Assembly: GCA_902599045.1 (NCBI GenBank)
Contig: CACKEA010000006.1
Coordinates: 55,864-119,863, forward strand
DNA: 64,000 nucleotides
Reading direction: 5' to 3'
Origin: an uncultured Alphaproteobacteria bacterium
GTDB taxonomy: Bacteria > Pseudomonadota > Alphaproteobacteria > HIMB59
The position numbers were made by a program, and so were the translations under genes. This document shows positions 33,345 through 45,404 of this stretch, piece after piece. How positions within the stretch are numbered: the stretch's first letter is position 1; the number at the start of each line of letters is the position of its first letter. Below the pieces are notes generated by a model. The model made no database searches. It saw only the letters and a program-made list of their open reading frames with translations, and was not told where the DNA came from.

Positions 33345-34596
33345 CACCAATATCAGATCTATAATATTTTTCAGGCCAGTCAATCATATCAGCTATTTCG
33401 TAAACTTTCTTTCTACACTCAAGGTAATCATTTCCAGACGCAACAATTGAGAGAACCCTTCCTCCATTAGAAAATATTTTGTTGTCAATTAATTTAGTTG
33501 CAGCATGAAAAATATAAAAGTCTTCATTATTTTCAAATTTACTAATATTTCTTATTTCCGTATTTTTTGGATAATTTTCTGGGTATCCTTTGGTTGCTAA
33601 AATTAAACAAATAGATTTTTTATTTTCGTAAAATTCAATTCTAGAATATTTTAAATTTTTTGTTGCGGTTGAATGAAGTAAGGCTAAGAAGTCTGATTTC
33701 ACTCTAAGTGAAATACTTTGAATTTCTGGATCTCCAAATCTAGTATTGTATTCAAGTAAATAAGGCTGATTGTATTCATTAACAATTATCCCAAAAAATA
33801 TTACTCCTTGGAATGCTATGTTATCATGTTTAAGACCATTAATTGTTTTTTTGACTATTTCTTCTTGAATTATATTGTTTAATTCTTCCTCTAAAATTGG
33901 TGCAGGGCTAATAGTACCCATTCCTCCAGTATTTGGCCCAGTATCATTGTCCCCAATTCTTTTATAGTCTTGTGCTGAACCAAAATTTAAATAATCTTCT
34001 CCATCTGTTATTGTAAAAAAACTCAATTCTCTTCCTTCAATGAAATCCTCTATTACTACTTTGTTATTTTCTTGGTTAAATTCCTTGTTAATAAATACTC
34101 TTTCACACGCTTCTATTGCTTCGTTAGTGTCTGCGCAAACAAAAACCCCTTTACCTGCAGCTAAGCCGTCATATTTGACAACAATAGGCCCACTAAAACT
34201 CATTAAATAATTTTTTGCTTTTTCAAAATCAACAAATGTTTGAGATTTTGCTGTTGCAATATCGTGCGATTGGCAAAACTCTTTCATAAACTCTTTAGAG
34301 GACTCAAGTTTTGCACCTTTCGAGTCAGGTCCAAAAACATTTAGACCATTATTTCTAAGTTCACCAGCTATATTTTCTGATAAATAGTTTTCTGGACCTA
34401 CGACAACAAGGTCGGGATTAATTTTAATACATTCTCTGATAATATCTTCTTTAGTTGAGATATTTTTACACTCGGCAATTTGACTTATTCCATAATTTCC
34501 AGGAAAACAAAACACTTTTTCACAAAGATACGACTTGTCAAGAATTCTACATAAAGCATGTTCACGTGCACCAGATCCTATAACTATGACATTCAT
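33334..34596 (-). CDS. purD: Phosphoribosylamine-glycine ligase
   Basis: A 420-residue ATP-grasp enzyme, second step of purine synthesis. The N-terminal VIGSGAREHALC, the ATP-grasp lid VVKYDGLAAGKGVFV, GPNTGGMGTISPAP and the metal-binding EYNTRFGDPE motif are all present. The length is standard. Divergent from xseA with a 30-base gap between start codons. Confidence 0.97.
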   Translation of the reverse strand: MNVIVIGSGAREHALCRILDKSYLCEKVFCFPGNYGISQIAECKNISTKEDIIRECIKINPDLVVVGPENYLSENIAGELRNNGLNVFGPDSKGAKLESSKEFMKEFCQSHDIATAKSQTFVDFEKAKNYLMSFSGPIVVKYDGLAAGKGVFVCADTNEAIEACERVFINKEFNQENNKVVIEDFIEGRELSFFTITDGEDYLNFGSAQDYKRIGDNDTGPNTGGMGTISPAPILEEELNNIIQEEIVKKTINGLKHDNIAFQGVIFFGIIVNEYNQPYLLEYNTRFGDPEIQSISLRVKSDFLALLHSTATKNLKYSRIEFYENKKSICLILATKGYPENYPKNTEIRNISKFENNEDFYIFHAATKLIDNKIFSNGGRVLSIVASGNDYLECRKKVYEIADMIDWPEKYYRSDIGANF

Positions 34597-34626
34597 TTAT
34601 GCAATATAATAAAGTATATTTATTTT

Positions 34627-35964
34627 GTGAATAATATTCCTGAATACACTGTATCACAACTGAATAGATCAATTAAAGACCTATTAGAAGAAAACTTTGC
34701 TTATTTAAAGTTAGTTGGTGAGACAGGATCAGTGACTATAGCCGGCTCTGGCCATGTATATTTTTCAATTAAGGAAAATGATGAAGTCATATCATGCATA
34801 TGTTGGAAAGGGAGCTATGAAAATTTACAAATTAAAATCGAAGAGGGGACTGAATATAACTTTTATGGAAGGATAACTTCTTACTCTAAATTTGGGAGAT
34901 CTGTATATCAACTCATTATTGACCAAGTAGAATATAGTGGGACTGGCTCAATTTTAAAACTAATTGAAGATAGAAAAAAAGAATTAACTTCGATGGGGTT
35001 TTTTGATGATAATATAAAAAAAAAACTACCCAAGTATCCAAAATTAATTGGTGTATTAACTTCTGCATCTGGTTCAGTAATTCATGATATAATTCATAGA
35101 ATATCTGAAAGATTCCCCATTACACAAATTCAGGTCTATCCTATTTCTGTTCAAGGTAAAAATTCTCATATTGAAATTATTGATTTTCTAGATTTGATTG
35201 AAAATCATGAGATAAAAGAGCTATTAAAGCCTGATTTAATTATATTCGCCAGAGGCGGAGGTTCTTTAGAAGAGTTAATGCCCTTTAATGAGCCAGACTT
35301 AATTAAAAGAGTTTTCAATTTAAAAATTCCTAACATCTCCGCTATCGGCCATGAGACTGATTATACCTTATTAGATTATGTCTCAGATTTGCGTGCACCA
35401 ACACCTACTGCAGCAGCTGAAATCGCTGTTCCTGATAAAAATCATCTCCTTAATCACATACAGGATTTGCAAGAAAAACTTGATTATTCTATTGAACAAA
35501 GATATATACTCGTTGAGCAACTGTTATTGAAATTTAAAAATTCAGTAAACTATTTTTCAAATAAAGTCAAAGATATTGAGGGCAAATTAAGTAAAATAAA
35601 TAATGAGAATTTAGAAATTGTTAGTAATTCATTTTACAATAAATCAAATTTATTTAATGATCTTATTATAAGATTGCAAGAAAGTAGTCCTAAACAAAAA
35701 ATATCTGAGATACAAAATAAAATTCAATACATCAATTTTAATAATAAAAATTTTGTAATGAATAAATTAAAAATCTTATCTCAAAAATTATATTTACTTA
35801 ATAAGATACTTAATACTTCTTCGATAGAGAGAAATCTAAAAAAAGGATATGCTATATTGAAATCAAATAACAAAATAGTTAAAAGTGTTCGATCTCTTAA
35901 AAAATTAGAATTTTTTGATGTCACTCTAAAAGATGGAGTTATAAATATTAAAAAAAAGCTATAG
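34627..35964 (+). CDS. xseA: Exodeoxyribonuclease VII large subunit
   Basis: 445 residues from GTG 34627 (VNNIPEYTVSQLN), which matches the conserved XseA start; the open frame upstream runs into the purD region and is unlikely. An N-terminal OB fold (ETGSVTIAGSGHVYFSIKE) is followed by the catalytic domain with GVLTSASGSVIHDI, FARGGGSLEELMPFNE and GHETDYTLLDYVSDLRAPTPTAAAE, and a long coiled-coil C-terminus. The small subunit xseB is not in this window. Confidence 0.95.
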   Translation: MNNIPEYTVSQLNRSIKDLLEENFAYLKLVGETGSVTIAGSGHVYFSIKENDEVISCICWKGSYENLQIKIEEGTEYNFYGRITSYSKFGRSVYQLIIDQVEYSGTGSILKLIEDRKKELTSMGFFDDNIKKKLPKYPKLIGVLTSASGSVIHDIIHRISERFPITQIQVYPISVQGKNSHIEIIDFLDLIENHEIKELLKPDLIIFARGGGSLEELMPFNEPDLIKRVFNLKIPNISAIGHETDYTLLDYVSDLRAPTPTAAAEIAVPDKNHLLNHIQDLQEKLDYSIEQRYILVEQLLLKFKNSVNYFSNKVKDIEGKLSKINNENLEIVSNSFYNKSNLFNDLIIRLQESSPKQKISEIQNKIQYINFNNKNFVMNKLKILSQKLYLLNKILNTSSIERNLKKGYAILKSNNKIVKSVRSLKKLEFFDVTLKDGVINIKKKL

Positions 35965-36834
35965 CTTCCATCTTTGATGTACCCATAACCATTGTGATGG
36001 AGAACGCAAAATCCATTTCTCTAAATATTTTTTATGGATTATTTCAACTAACTCTTTGGTATCATAGTTTTTATATTGATCATAGTGCATAGGTTTTTCA
36101 ACGATCATTTGAAATGTCCCATTTTTATTTCTAATTGAGTATACAGGGCAAATCATCGTTTTGTATTTGATTGCTAAATTAGCAAAACCATCTGTTGCTA
36201 AAGCTTTTCTTTCAAAAAAATCAATTTTTACACCGCTACTATCTCTTTGATCAATTAAAAGTGCTAAATCTTCATTTTGTTTTAGTGCTTTAATCATAGA
36301 CTTAGCACTCTCAGAACCTTTTTTGTAAAAAAAAGCATTATCATTCTCTCTAGATTTTTGAATATAATTATCAATTTTTTCGTTATTAGCATGTCTATAA
36401 ACTGAGTGAAGAGTAAAACCGTTTCGTAATATAAAGTTTCTAGTTAGTTCCCAGTTTCCAATGTGTGCAGATATAAAAATTTTTGGACCTTGATGAGATT
36501 TGATTTCATTAAATATATCCTTATTTTCAATACTAATATTTTCCCAATCAAATTTATTTAAGTTAAAAAATTCAAAAAAAACCTTACCAGTTTCTTTCAA
36601 ATTATTTTTTACTAAATCTGCACTTGCCTCATTGCTTAAATTTAATACTTCTATGTTATATTTTATGATTTTTTTGTATTTAGTATATCTTCCAAAAAAA
36701 CTGACTAAAGCTCCTCCAAAACTTGAGGTAAAATTAAAACTAAATAATCCCATAATATTTTTAAGGATTAGAAAAATTATAAACTCAAAGTAATTTCTAA
36801 AAATTTTAAATATATTTTTCAATTTCAGTAGCAA
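35959..36834 (-). CDS. Lipid A biosynthesis acyltransferase (LpxL/HtrB family)
   Basis: A 291-residue inner-membrane acyltransferase. The catalytic dyad is in SAHIGNWE (H-x4-E), followed by DQRDSSGVKIDFFERKA with the conserved Arg, and the C-terminal PSQWLWVHQRWK characteristic of the family. It adds secondary acyl chains to Kdo-lipid A. Last gene of the envelope operon, overlapping lpxK by 29 bases and the convergent xseA by six. Confidence 0.92.
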   Translation of the reverse strand: MLLKLKNIFKIFRNYFEFIIFLILKNIMGLFSFNFTSSFGGALVSFFGRYTKYKKIIKYNIEVLNLSNEASADLVKNNLKETGKVFFEFFNLNKFDWENISIENKDIFNEIKSHQGPKIFISAHIGNWELTRNFILRNGFTLHSVYRHANNEKIDNYIQKSRENDNAFFYKKGSESAKSMIKALKQNEDLALLIDQRDSSGVKIDFFERKALATDGFANLAIKYKTMICPVYSIRNKNGTFQMIVEKPMHYDQYKNYDTKELVEIIHKKYLEKWILRSPSQWLWVHQRWKL

Positions 36835-37771
36835 ATTCTATATTATTATCTGATACTATCTCACCATATATAATTCCAACAGAACTTTTAAACTCATTAG
36901 GTATTCTTACGTGGTCTTTCTCAGTCGTTACTAAAAAAGCATCATTTTTATTAGCTTGATCTAATAATAAAAATATATCATCAATAGTATACTGATGATG
37001 ATCTGGAAATTCTTTTGTTAATACTAAATTTAAATTTTCTGATTTTAATTGATCAAAAAATTTTTTATTAAAACCTAGGCCTGCAAAAGCGATTAATTTT
37101 TTTTCTTTGAATTCTGGACTTATTTCAATCTTAAATTTTAAAATATGTTTAAAGTGACTTTCATTTAAATCTTTACATTCTTCAGTATTTATTAAAAAAA
37201 ATATTTGAGATTTTTTAATTGTATTTTTTACCGACTCCCTCAAAGGTCCTGAAGGGACTAAGAGTCTATTCCCAAACGATTGAATAGAGTCATAAACATA
37301 AATAGATATATTTTTATATACATTATAAGATTGGAGTGCATCATCCAATACAAGTATATTTGCCCCATCTTCTTTTGCTGAAAGCATTGCATGAAATTTA
37401 TTTTTACTTACCCACGTTGTAAAATAATTTGACATCATTAAGGCTTCATCTCCTACAAATTTAAAGTCCATATGAGGTTTTACTTTTATAACTTCATCTA
37501 CAGTTGTAGACCCCCCATAACCTCTAGAAATAATATGAGGCTTGTACCCCATTTTTTTTAGTTCTCTACAGATGTATAACACTGATGGTGTTTTACCAGA
37601 GCCACCAATAATGGCACTTCCTACAGCTATCACAGGCAAGTTAATTTTTTGAACATTTGAAAATTTTCTTATAATTAAATTTCCAAACAACCATATAATT
37701 GATAATGGAGATAGAAGCAGAGCGTTCAAAGAAATTGATTTTTGATACCAAAATTTAGGAGCTTTTAACAT
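36806..37771 (-). CDS. lpxK: Tetraacyldisaccharide 4'-kinase
   Basis: A 321-residue membrane-associated P-loop kinase that phosphorylates the lipid A disaccharide. The P-loop region is AVGSAIIGGSGKTPSVLYI, followed by IISRGYGG and VGDEALMM. LVLDDALQ is the Walker B-like DD motif, FAGLGFNKKFFDQL and VTTEKDHVRIP are C-terminal family blocks. Overlaps waaA by seven bases and lpxL-like by 29. Confidence 0.95.
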   Translation of the reverse strand: MLKAPKFWYQKSISLNALLLSPLSIIWLFGNLIIRKFSNVQKINLPVIAVGSAIIGGSGKTPSVLYICRELKKMGYKPHIISRGYGGSTTVDEVIKVKPHMDFKFVGDEALMMSNYFTTWVSKNKFHAMLSAKEDGANILVLDDALQSYNVYKNISIYVYDSIQSFGNRLLVPSGPLRESVKNTIKKSQIFFLINTEECKDLNESHFKHILKFKIEISPEFKEKKLIAFAGLGFNKKFFDQLKSENLNLVLTKEFPDHHQYTIDDIFLLLDQANKNDAFLVTTEKDHVRIPNEFKSSVGIIYGEIVSDNNIEFATEIEKYI

Positions 37772-38925
37772 TTTTCAATCATTTCAGTGATATTTTTTAA
37801 ACTATTTCTATTAGTACTAATAAAATTTTCAATTTCTGCTGAATTGTTAAAGTCAACTTTTACTAAATTATTAATTTCGTTACTTATTAGGTCTAAGTTA
37901 TCACTATTCATTGTTTTGCAAAGGTTAAGTTTCTCAAGATCAAGGTATATTTCCTCAAAATTTTTATTAAAACTTCCTGAGAGTACAAAGCATCCATGTG
38001 AAAGAGGCTCTAACGGATTCTGTCCACCGTGCTCTATTAAAGAACCACCCATAAAGACTATTTTAGAGCGCTCAAATATAGACATGCTATCTCCAAATTT
38101 ATTATGGATTGTTATTTTTTTTAAATTCTCAGAAATAACTTTTTCGTTTAAGTTTTCAAAATATTGAATATGACGAGGTATAATTACAACTTCATATATT
38201 TCATTGAAATTTAAACTTTTTATTATATTCAGTACTTTATCATACTCAGATAGATGAATACTTGCAAAACAGACAATCTTTTTTTTTGACTCGGGTATAT
38301 TCGTTTTAATATTAAATTTTAAGTTCCCATAAAAATAAACTGATCTCCCAAATATATTAGTAATCTTATTCTGATCTTTTTTACTTTGAGCAAAAATTAA
38401 ATTATACTGATTTCCAATTATTTTGCTTAATTTTGGGTATTTAGACCATCTGGCATAGCTTTTATCTGAAATTCTTCCATTTATTAAAATATTTTTTAAA
38501 TTTTTCTGATTTGAAATTAATAACCAATTAGGCCAAATTTCTGAGTCTATCCATAAAATTTTTTTAAAATTAGTTTTTGATAAAAAATTATTTACATTCC
38601 AAAAAAGATCAATAGGAAGAAATATACAAAATAGATTAGGGTATTTTTTCTTTGATATCTCAAAAGATGATAAAGTAGAACATGATAAAACAATATTATT
38701 ATTATCTAAACTTTCTATAAGAAATTTAATAGAATTTAATTCACCTATACTAGCAAAATGAATTAAGTAGTCACTTCTACATATTTTTTTGTAATTTTGA
38801 TTTGAAAAAACTTTTTGTATAAATGATGAATAATTTTCCTTCTTATTATAAATTCTGATGAGACCAATAAATAAAATTATTGGAAAGAATATAACTTGTA
38901 ATAATCTATAGCTAAAAATAAGCAT
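37765..38925 (-). CDS. waaA: 3-deoxy-D-manno-octulosonic acid (Kdo) transferase
   Basis: A 386-residue GT30 glycosyltransferase that adds Kdo to lipid IVA. There is an N-terminal membrane anchor (about 1-24), then HFASIGELNS with the conserved Glu, FLPIDLFWNVNNFL, WIDSEIWPNWL, and the C-terminal GGSLIEHGGQNPLEPLSHG donor-binding block. The length is a little short of the usual 420. Overlaps the DUF374 gene by 14 bases. Confidence 0.94.
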   Translation of the reverse strand: MLIFSYRLLQVIFFPIILFIGLIRIYNKKENYSSFIQKVFSNQNYKKICRSDYLIHFASIGELNSIKFLIESLDNNNIVLSCSTLSSFEISKKKYPNLFCIFLPIDLFWNVNNFLSKTNFKKILWIDSEIWPNWLLISNQKNLKNILINGRISDKSYARWSKYPKLSKIIGNQYNLIFAQSKKDQNKITNIFGRSVYFYGNLKFNIKTNIPESKKKIVCFASIHLSEYDKVLNIIKSLNFNEIYEVVIIPRHIQYFENLNEKVISENLKKITIHNKFGDSMSIFERSKIVFMGGSLIEHGGQNPLEPLSHGCFVLSGSFNKNFEEIYLDLEKLNLCKTMNSDNLDLISNEINNLVKVDFNNSAEIENFISTNRNSLKNITEMIEKC

Positions 38926-39562
38926 CGATTATTTTTAAATTTTTATTTAAATTTTCTATTACGAACTCATTAAATGAATTTTCATCAAAATGACTTGGGT
39001 TAATTATTTCTTTCCCCCAAAAATAAATACCTTTGCTGAACGGAAGTGGTATTTTTAATTTATCCCAATTGTTTAACCGAAAAAAACGATTTGTCTTAAA
39101 TGTTAATAGTGCAATTTTTAAATCAAATTTTCGAGCCAATTTGTAAATATTAGTATTAATTTCATAAGGTGGTCCATGAGGGGCATCCGGAGTTATATAA
39201 ATGCATTCCCCATTTTTAACTGCCAGTGAAATTTCTTTTATTAGAGCTGTTGGTTTATTTTTTTCACGCAAAAGAGGGTCTAGGCCAAATTTTCTTTGGA
39301 CCAATGTGCTTATTTGACCATCTCTATGAGAGGTTGCAACGGGTCTTAATTTTGGCTTAAATTTCCAACTGAAAGTTGAACCCATAAGTTGGTTATGCCA
39401 TATAAGAACAATAATTGACTTATTATCTTGTAATTGTTTTTCAATGATTTCTTCATTCATCCCCGACCAATTACTTGTTTTTCTAATTAATGACAAAGAT
39501 AAATAAATTAAATTTACAAAAATAATTTTGAAAAATTTATTTTTTGATAGTTTTTTAAGCAT
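38912..39562 (-). CDS. DUF374 lysophospholipid acyltransferase-like protein
   Basis: A 216-residue protein of the DUF374 family. WHNQLMGSTF, TSHRDGQISTLVQRKFGLDPLL (the H-R-D-G block), YITPDAPHGPPYEI and ARKFDLKIALLTF are its signatures. The family belongs to the LPLAT acyltransferases and in alphaproteobacteria sits among lipid A genes between msbA and waaA. Its acyl acceptor is not established. Overlaps msbA and waaA. Confidence 0.9.
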   Translation of the reverse strand: MLKKLSKNKFFKIIFVNLIYLSLSLIRKTSNWSGMNEEIIEKQLQDNKSIIVLIWHNQLMGSTFSWKFKPKLRPVATSHRDGQISTLVQRKFGLDPLLREKNKPTALIKEISLAVKNGECIYITPDAPHGPPYEINTNIYKLARKFDLKIALLTFKTNRFFRLNNWDKLKIPLPFSKGIYFWGKEIINPSHFDENSFNEFVIENLNKNLKIIDAYF

Positions 39563-41282
39563 TTTTTTTAATCTGTCTTTGATAAAGACTATAGTAATGT
39601 TTTTTCCTTGCCATTAGAGTTTTATGATTACCTTTTTCAATAATTTTACCATTATCTAAATAGTAAATTTCATCAAAATTTTTGATTGTGCTTAATCTAT
39701 GGGCTACCACCATCATCGTAATTTTAGGCACATGATACAGATTATTAAAAAGCTTTGATTCTGTTTTAAGGTCTAGATTTGAACTCGGTTCGTCAAGAAG
39801 CACAACTTGGCTTTTTTGAGCAAGGGCCCTTGCAATTGAAATTCTTTGTCTTTGTCCACCAGATAACTGAACTCCATTTTCTCCAATTCTTGTATTCAAT
39901 TTACCAGGCAGGTTATTTGCAAAATCGTTTACACATGCAATGTTAGCAAAATGGTTAACATCAGCTAGTTTAATATTGGAATTATATTTTATATTTTCCA
40001 AGATAGTTCCATCAAATAGAACTGTGTCTTGGCTGACAAGGCTAAGTATATTTCTGAGATTATTTAATTTTAATTTTTTGATATTAGTTTCATTTATTCT
40101 AATTTCACCTCTAGAAATATCAAACAATCTCAAACACAAAGCGGTAAGTGTCGATTTACCACCTCCAGAAGGTCCTACAAGTGCAATTTTTTTACCTGCT
40201 TTTAACTCAAAATTAACACCATCTATAATATTTTTGTTTGTGTTTTCATATTTAAAAAAAACATTTTTTAAACTTAATGTATTAAAATTTTTAATTGCCT
40301 TGGATCCACCAATAGTTTCATTTTTATAATCTATATACTCAAATATTCTAGATGCAGCACCTAGACCGCTTTGAAGCAAAACATTTACATTTATAAGGTT
40401 CTTTAGTGGAGCATAGGCTAACATTAAACTAACTAAAAAACTCATTAGTTGCCCAGCTGACATATTTTCATTGATTACGAAAACACCCCCACCAAATATT
40501 GCTAAACCAGCTGCCATTGAACCAAGAGTTTCTGTAAAAGGTCTGGATCGGGCTGTAATTTTTTCCTGTTTAAAATTTAATTCCCTTGCATGCTCAATTT
40601 CTTTATTAACTCTTTTAATTTCAAAATTTTCTGCGTTAAAAGATTTAACATTCTTTATGCCTCTAAAAACTTCTTCTAAATTTGAAGCTAATGTCCCAAC
40701 TTGTTCTTGTAAATTTTTAGTAACCCTTCTTATTTTTTTTCCTAAAACTCTTACAGGAACAATCGCTAAGGGAAAGATAACTATAGAAATACAAGCTAAT
40801 TTCCAATTTTGATAAAACATGTTTCCAATCAAGACAGTTAAAGTTAAAGAGTCTTTGATTAATGCAGTGTAGGTATTTGCCATTGCTCCACTTAAGTAAT
40901 ATGTATCTGTTGTAATCCTAGTTATTAATGATCCTGTTTTATTTTTTATAAAAAAACCGTAATGAACATTTATTATATTTTTAAAAACGTCACGTCTAAG
41001 TTTCTCAATTATCCTGTGACTCATAAATTGTAGAGAAGTAATTTGGATATAAGTTACTAATCCTTTAATTACTCCTGTAATTAAAATAGCTATGGGAATA
41101 AAATACAGATAAAATGTATCAGCATTAATCAAAACATTGTCTAAGGCTGGTTTAACTAACCAAGCATGAAAACCTGTGCACAAAGCTGCAATAATCATAC
41201 ATAAAATAGCAATGAACATTTTAAATTTAAAATTTAGAAATAATTTAGAGATTCTTATAAAATGTTTTTTAGACTCAGACAT
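39555..41282 (-). CDS. msbA: Lipid A flippase-type ABC exporter
   Basis: A 575-residue half transporter: six helices in residues 20-310, then a nucleotide-binding domain. Walker A is GPSGGGKST (370-378), the Q-loop Q418, the signature LSGGQ (473-477), Walker B VVLLDEP (493-499), and the H-loop is in VVAHRLST. The setting among lipid A genes supports MsbA, which flips lipid A-core across the inner membrane. Overlaps ubiA and the DUF374 gene by eight bases each. Confidence 0.93.
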   Translation of the reverse strand: MSESKKHFIRISKLFLNFKFKMFIAILCMIIAALCTGFHAWLVKPALDNVLINADTFYLYFIPIAILITGVIKGLVTYIQITSLQFMSHRIIEKLRRDVFKNIINVHYGFFIKNKTGSLITRITTDTYYLSGAMANTYTALIKDSLTLTVLIGNMFYQNWKLACISIVIFPLAIVPVRVLGKKIRRVTKNLQEQVGTLASNLEEVFRGIKNVKSFNAENFEIKRVNKEIEHARELNFKQEKITARSRPFTETLGSMAAGLAIFGGGVFVINENMSAGQLMSFLVSLMLAYAPLKNLINVNVLLQSGLGAASRIFEYIDYKNETIGGSKAIKNFNTLSLKNVFFKYENTNKNIIDGVNFELKAGKKIALVGPSGGGKSTLTALCLRLFDISRGEIRINETNIKKLKLNNLRNILSLVSQDTVLFDGTILENIKYNSNIKLADVNHFANIACVNDFANNLPGKLNTRIGENGVQLSGGQRQRISIARALAQKSQVVLLDEPSSNLDLKTESKLFNNLYHVPKITMMVVAHRLSTIKNFDEIYYLDNGKIIEKGNHKTLMARKKHYYSLYQRQIKKNA

Positions 41283-42183
41283 TAAAATGACTACCTATTA
41301 ATATACTAAAAAGAAGGCTTATACCGTAATAGTTATTGCGAGAGAAGTATGAGCTAGCATTTTCAGGCTTATTTTTCCATATGAGGTTAAGATCTAATAA
41401 ATTTATCAAAGAAATTGTAAGGACTAGAATATTAAATATAAATCCAAAATCCAAACTACTCCCATAAAAGATTATCAAAAAATACTTAGTGATAATCATT
41501 AAGTTTAAAAAAATCATTTTTTTCGATCCAAATAACAAAGTGCTTGAATATAAATTTAAATTCTTGTCCTCTTTTTCATCCTGCGTCGCATAAATAGTAT
41601 CGTAAGCTAAAGTCCAAAAAATTAATGATAAATATAAAATAAAAATAGATGAGAAAGGAATGTTTGAGCCCAGTGCTGCCCAGCCAATAAAACAACCCCA
41701 ATTATATGTTAAAGCCAAAATAAATTGAGGTAAAATAAAAAATCTTTTCGCTAGAGGGTATAAGGCTATTAAAGGTGTGATAACTATACCTAAAATAATT
41801 GCCTCATAATTTAACTGTATAAGAATTAAAAAACCTATTACTAAAAGAGTAAGTAAAAGAATTAAAGCATTTCTAATACTAATTTTTGATGAAGCTAAAG
41901 CTCTATTCTTTGTCCTAATTACTTTCTTATCTATATCTGTGTCAATTAAATCATTAACTATACATCCAGCAGATCTCATAATTATTGAACCAAGAAAAAA
42001 TATAAGGAATAAAACTAAAACATTATTAGACATGATATTACCTGAGGATGCTAAAACAAAGCCAATCGGGTAAAAAAGAAGGAGAAAACCTATTGGCTTA
42101 TCTAATCTAACTAAAGAAAGATAAGAGTGTGTGAATGGTGGTAATAATTTAAAAATTAAATTATTCTTATTATCAGTATTCAT
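41275..42183 (-). CDS. ubiA: 4-hydroxybenzoate polyprenyltransferase
   Basis: A 302-residue membrane prenyltransferase of ubiquinone synthesis, about eight to nine helices. The first Asp-rich motif is NDLIDTDIDKKVIRTKNR and the second is YDTIYATQDEKED. LVRLDKPIGFLLLFYP near the N-terminus is conserved. First gene of the minus-strand lipid A block. Its ATG shares the bases CATG with the ATG of the divergent rsmE. Confidence 0.95.
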   Translation of the reverse strand: MNTDNKNNLIFKLLPPFTHSYLSLVRLDKPIGFLLLFYPIGFVLASSGNIMSNNVLVLFLIFFLGSIIMRSAGCIVNDLIDTDIDKKVIRTKNRALASSKISIRNALILLLTLLVIGFLILIQLNYEAIILGIVITPLIALYPLAKRFFILPQFILALTYNWGCFIGWAALGSNIPFSSIFILYLSLIFWTLAYDTIYATQDEKEDKNLNLYSSTLLFGSKKMIFLNLMIITKYFLIIFYGSSLDFGFIFNILVLTISLINLLDLNLIWKNKPENASSYFSRNNYYGISLLFSILIGSHFNV

Positions 42184-42889
42184 GAAAAGAGTTTATTGTA
42201 CTACAATTTTAAAACAGGGTAGCACTTATGAGCTAGAAAAAAAGTATTATATCCACCTTGTGAGAGTAATGAGGTTAAAAGTTGGCGATCATGTATCTTT
42301 ATTTAACAATAATTCTGGAGAGTGGAAATCTGAAATAGTGGATATTAAAAATAATTTTTTAATCGCAAAAACAATTAGTCTAGTTTCACCTCCTAAAGCA
42401 GAAACATCAATAGACTTAATGTTTTCTCCAATTAAATATCAAAATAGTGAGTCAATTATTAGACAATCTACGGAGATGGGCATTAGATCTATATTTCCAA
42501 CACTTTTTAAAAGAACTATAAACACAAAAATAAATCTCAGTAAGTTTAATACTTATGCTATTGGCGCCGCTCAACAAAGTGAGAGATTATCTATCCCTAA
42601 TATTCATGATTTGAATAATTTAAAAAATCAATCGAAAATCATTTCTAGTAAAACGATTTTAATGTTTGATGAAAACCTCAAAGGAATTCATTTATCTCAA
42701 GCTAAAATTAAATCAAATAGTGAAATTTTAGTTGTGATCGGGCCGGAGGGAGGATTTGAGGACGAAGAGAGAGCATTTATTTCCAAATCATCCAAAAATT
42801 TCTTGAATGTGAGCCTAGGTTCGAACATTCTCAAAGCTGATACGGCAGTTATTGCCGCACTTAGCCTAACATTTCATTATTTTTCTTAA
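42182..42889 (+). CDS. rsmE: 16S rRNA (uracil1498-N3)-methyltransferase
   Basis: 235 residues from ATG 42182 (MKRVYCTTIL). SPOUT-class enzyme with an N-terminal PUA-like domain (HLVRVMRLKVGDHVSLFN) and the knotted SAM site VVIGPEGGFEDEE plus SLGSNILKADTAVIAAL. The family usually has R-I-L-R-x-E-T-A at the last motif; here it is N-I-L-K-A-D-T-A, a mild variant. No ribosome site is visible, so the mRNA may be leaderless. Confidence 0.93.
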   Translation: MKRVYCTTILKQGSTYELEKKYYIHLVRVMRLKVGDHVSLFNNNSGEWKSEIVDIKNNFLIAKTISLVSPPKAETSIDLMFSPIKYQNSESIIRQSTEMGIRSIFPTLFKRTINTKINLSKFNTYAIGAAQQSERLSIPNIHDLNNLKNQSKIISSKTILMFDENLKGIHLSQAKIKSNSEILVVIGPEGGFEDEERAFISKSSKNFLNVSLGSNILKADTAVIAALSLTFHYFS

Positions 42890-42909
42890 TTATAGCGGGT
42901 TTAAGCGAC

Positions 42910-42927
42910 ATACTGTCAATATACTGT
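42910..42927 (+). repeat. Two ATACTGT direct repeats upstream of the oxidase operon
   Basis: ATACTGT at 42910-42916 and again at 42921-42927, one helical turn (11 bases) apart, in the 65-base gap before ctaC. The second copy contains TATACT, which could also serve as a -10 box. Possible activator site; no known box is matched. Confidence 0.35.
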
Positions 42928-42954
42928 ATCAAAAAGATTACTAATATGTCTTAA

Positions 42955-45401
<2,447 letters not shown>

Positions 45402-45404
45402 TTT

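Noticed and set aside
34558..34626. Longer xseA starting at ATG 34558
   Set aside because: It would overlap the purD start and adds residues unlike XseA. The GTG at 34627 begins the conserved N-terminus.
40471..40812. Plus-strand open frame of 113 codons inside msbA
   Set aside because: It lies fully within the transmembrane region of msbA, whose identity is certain. No ribosome site or family match.
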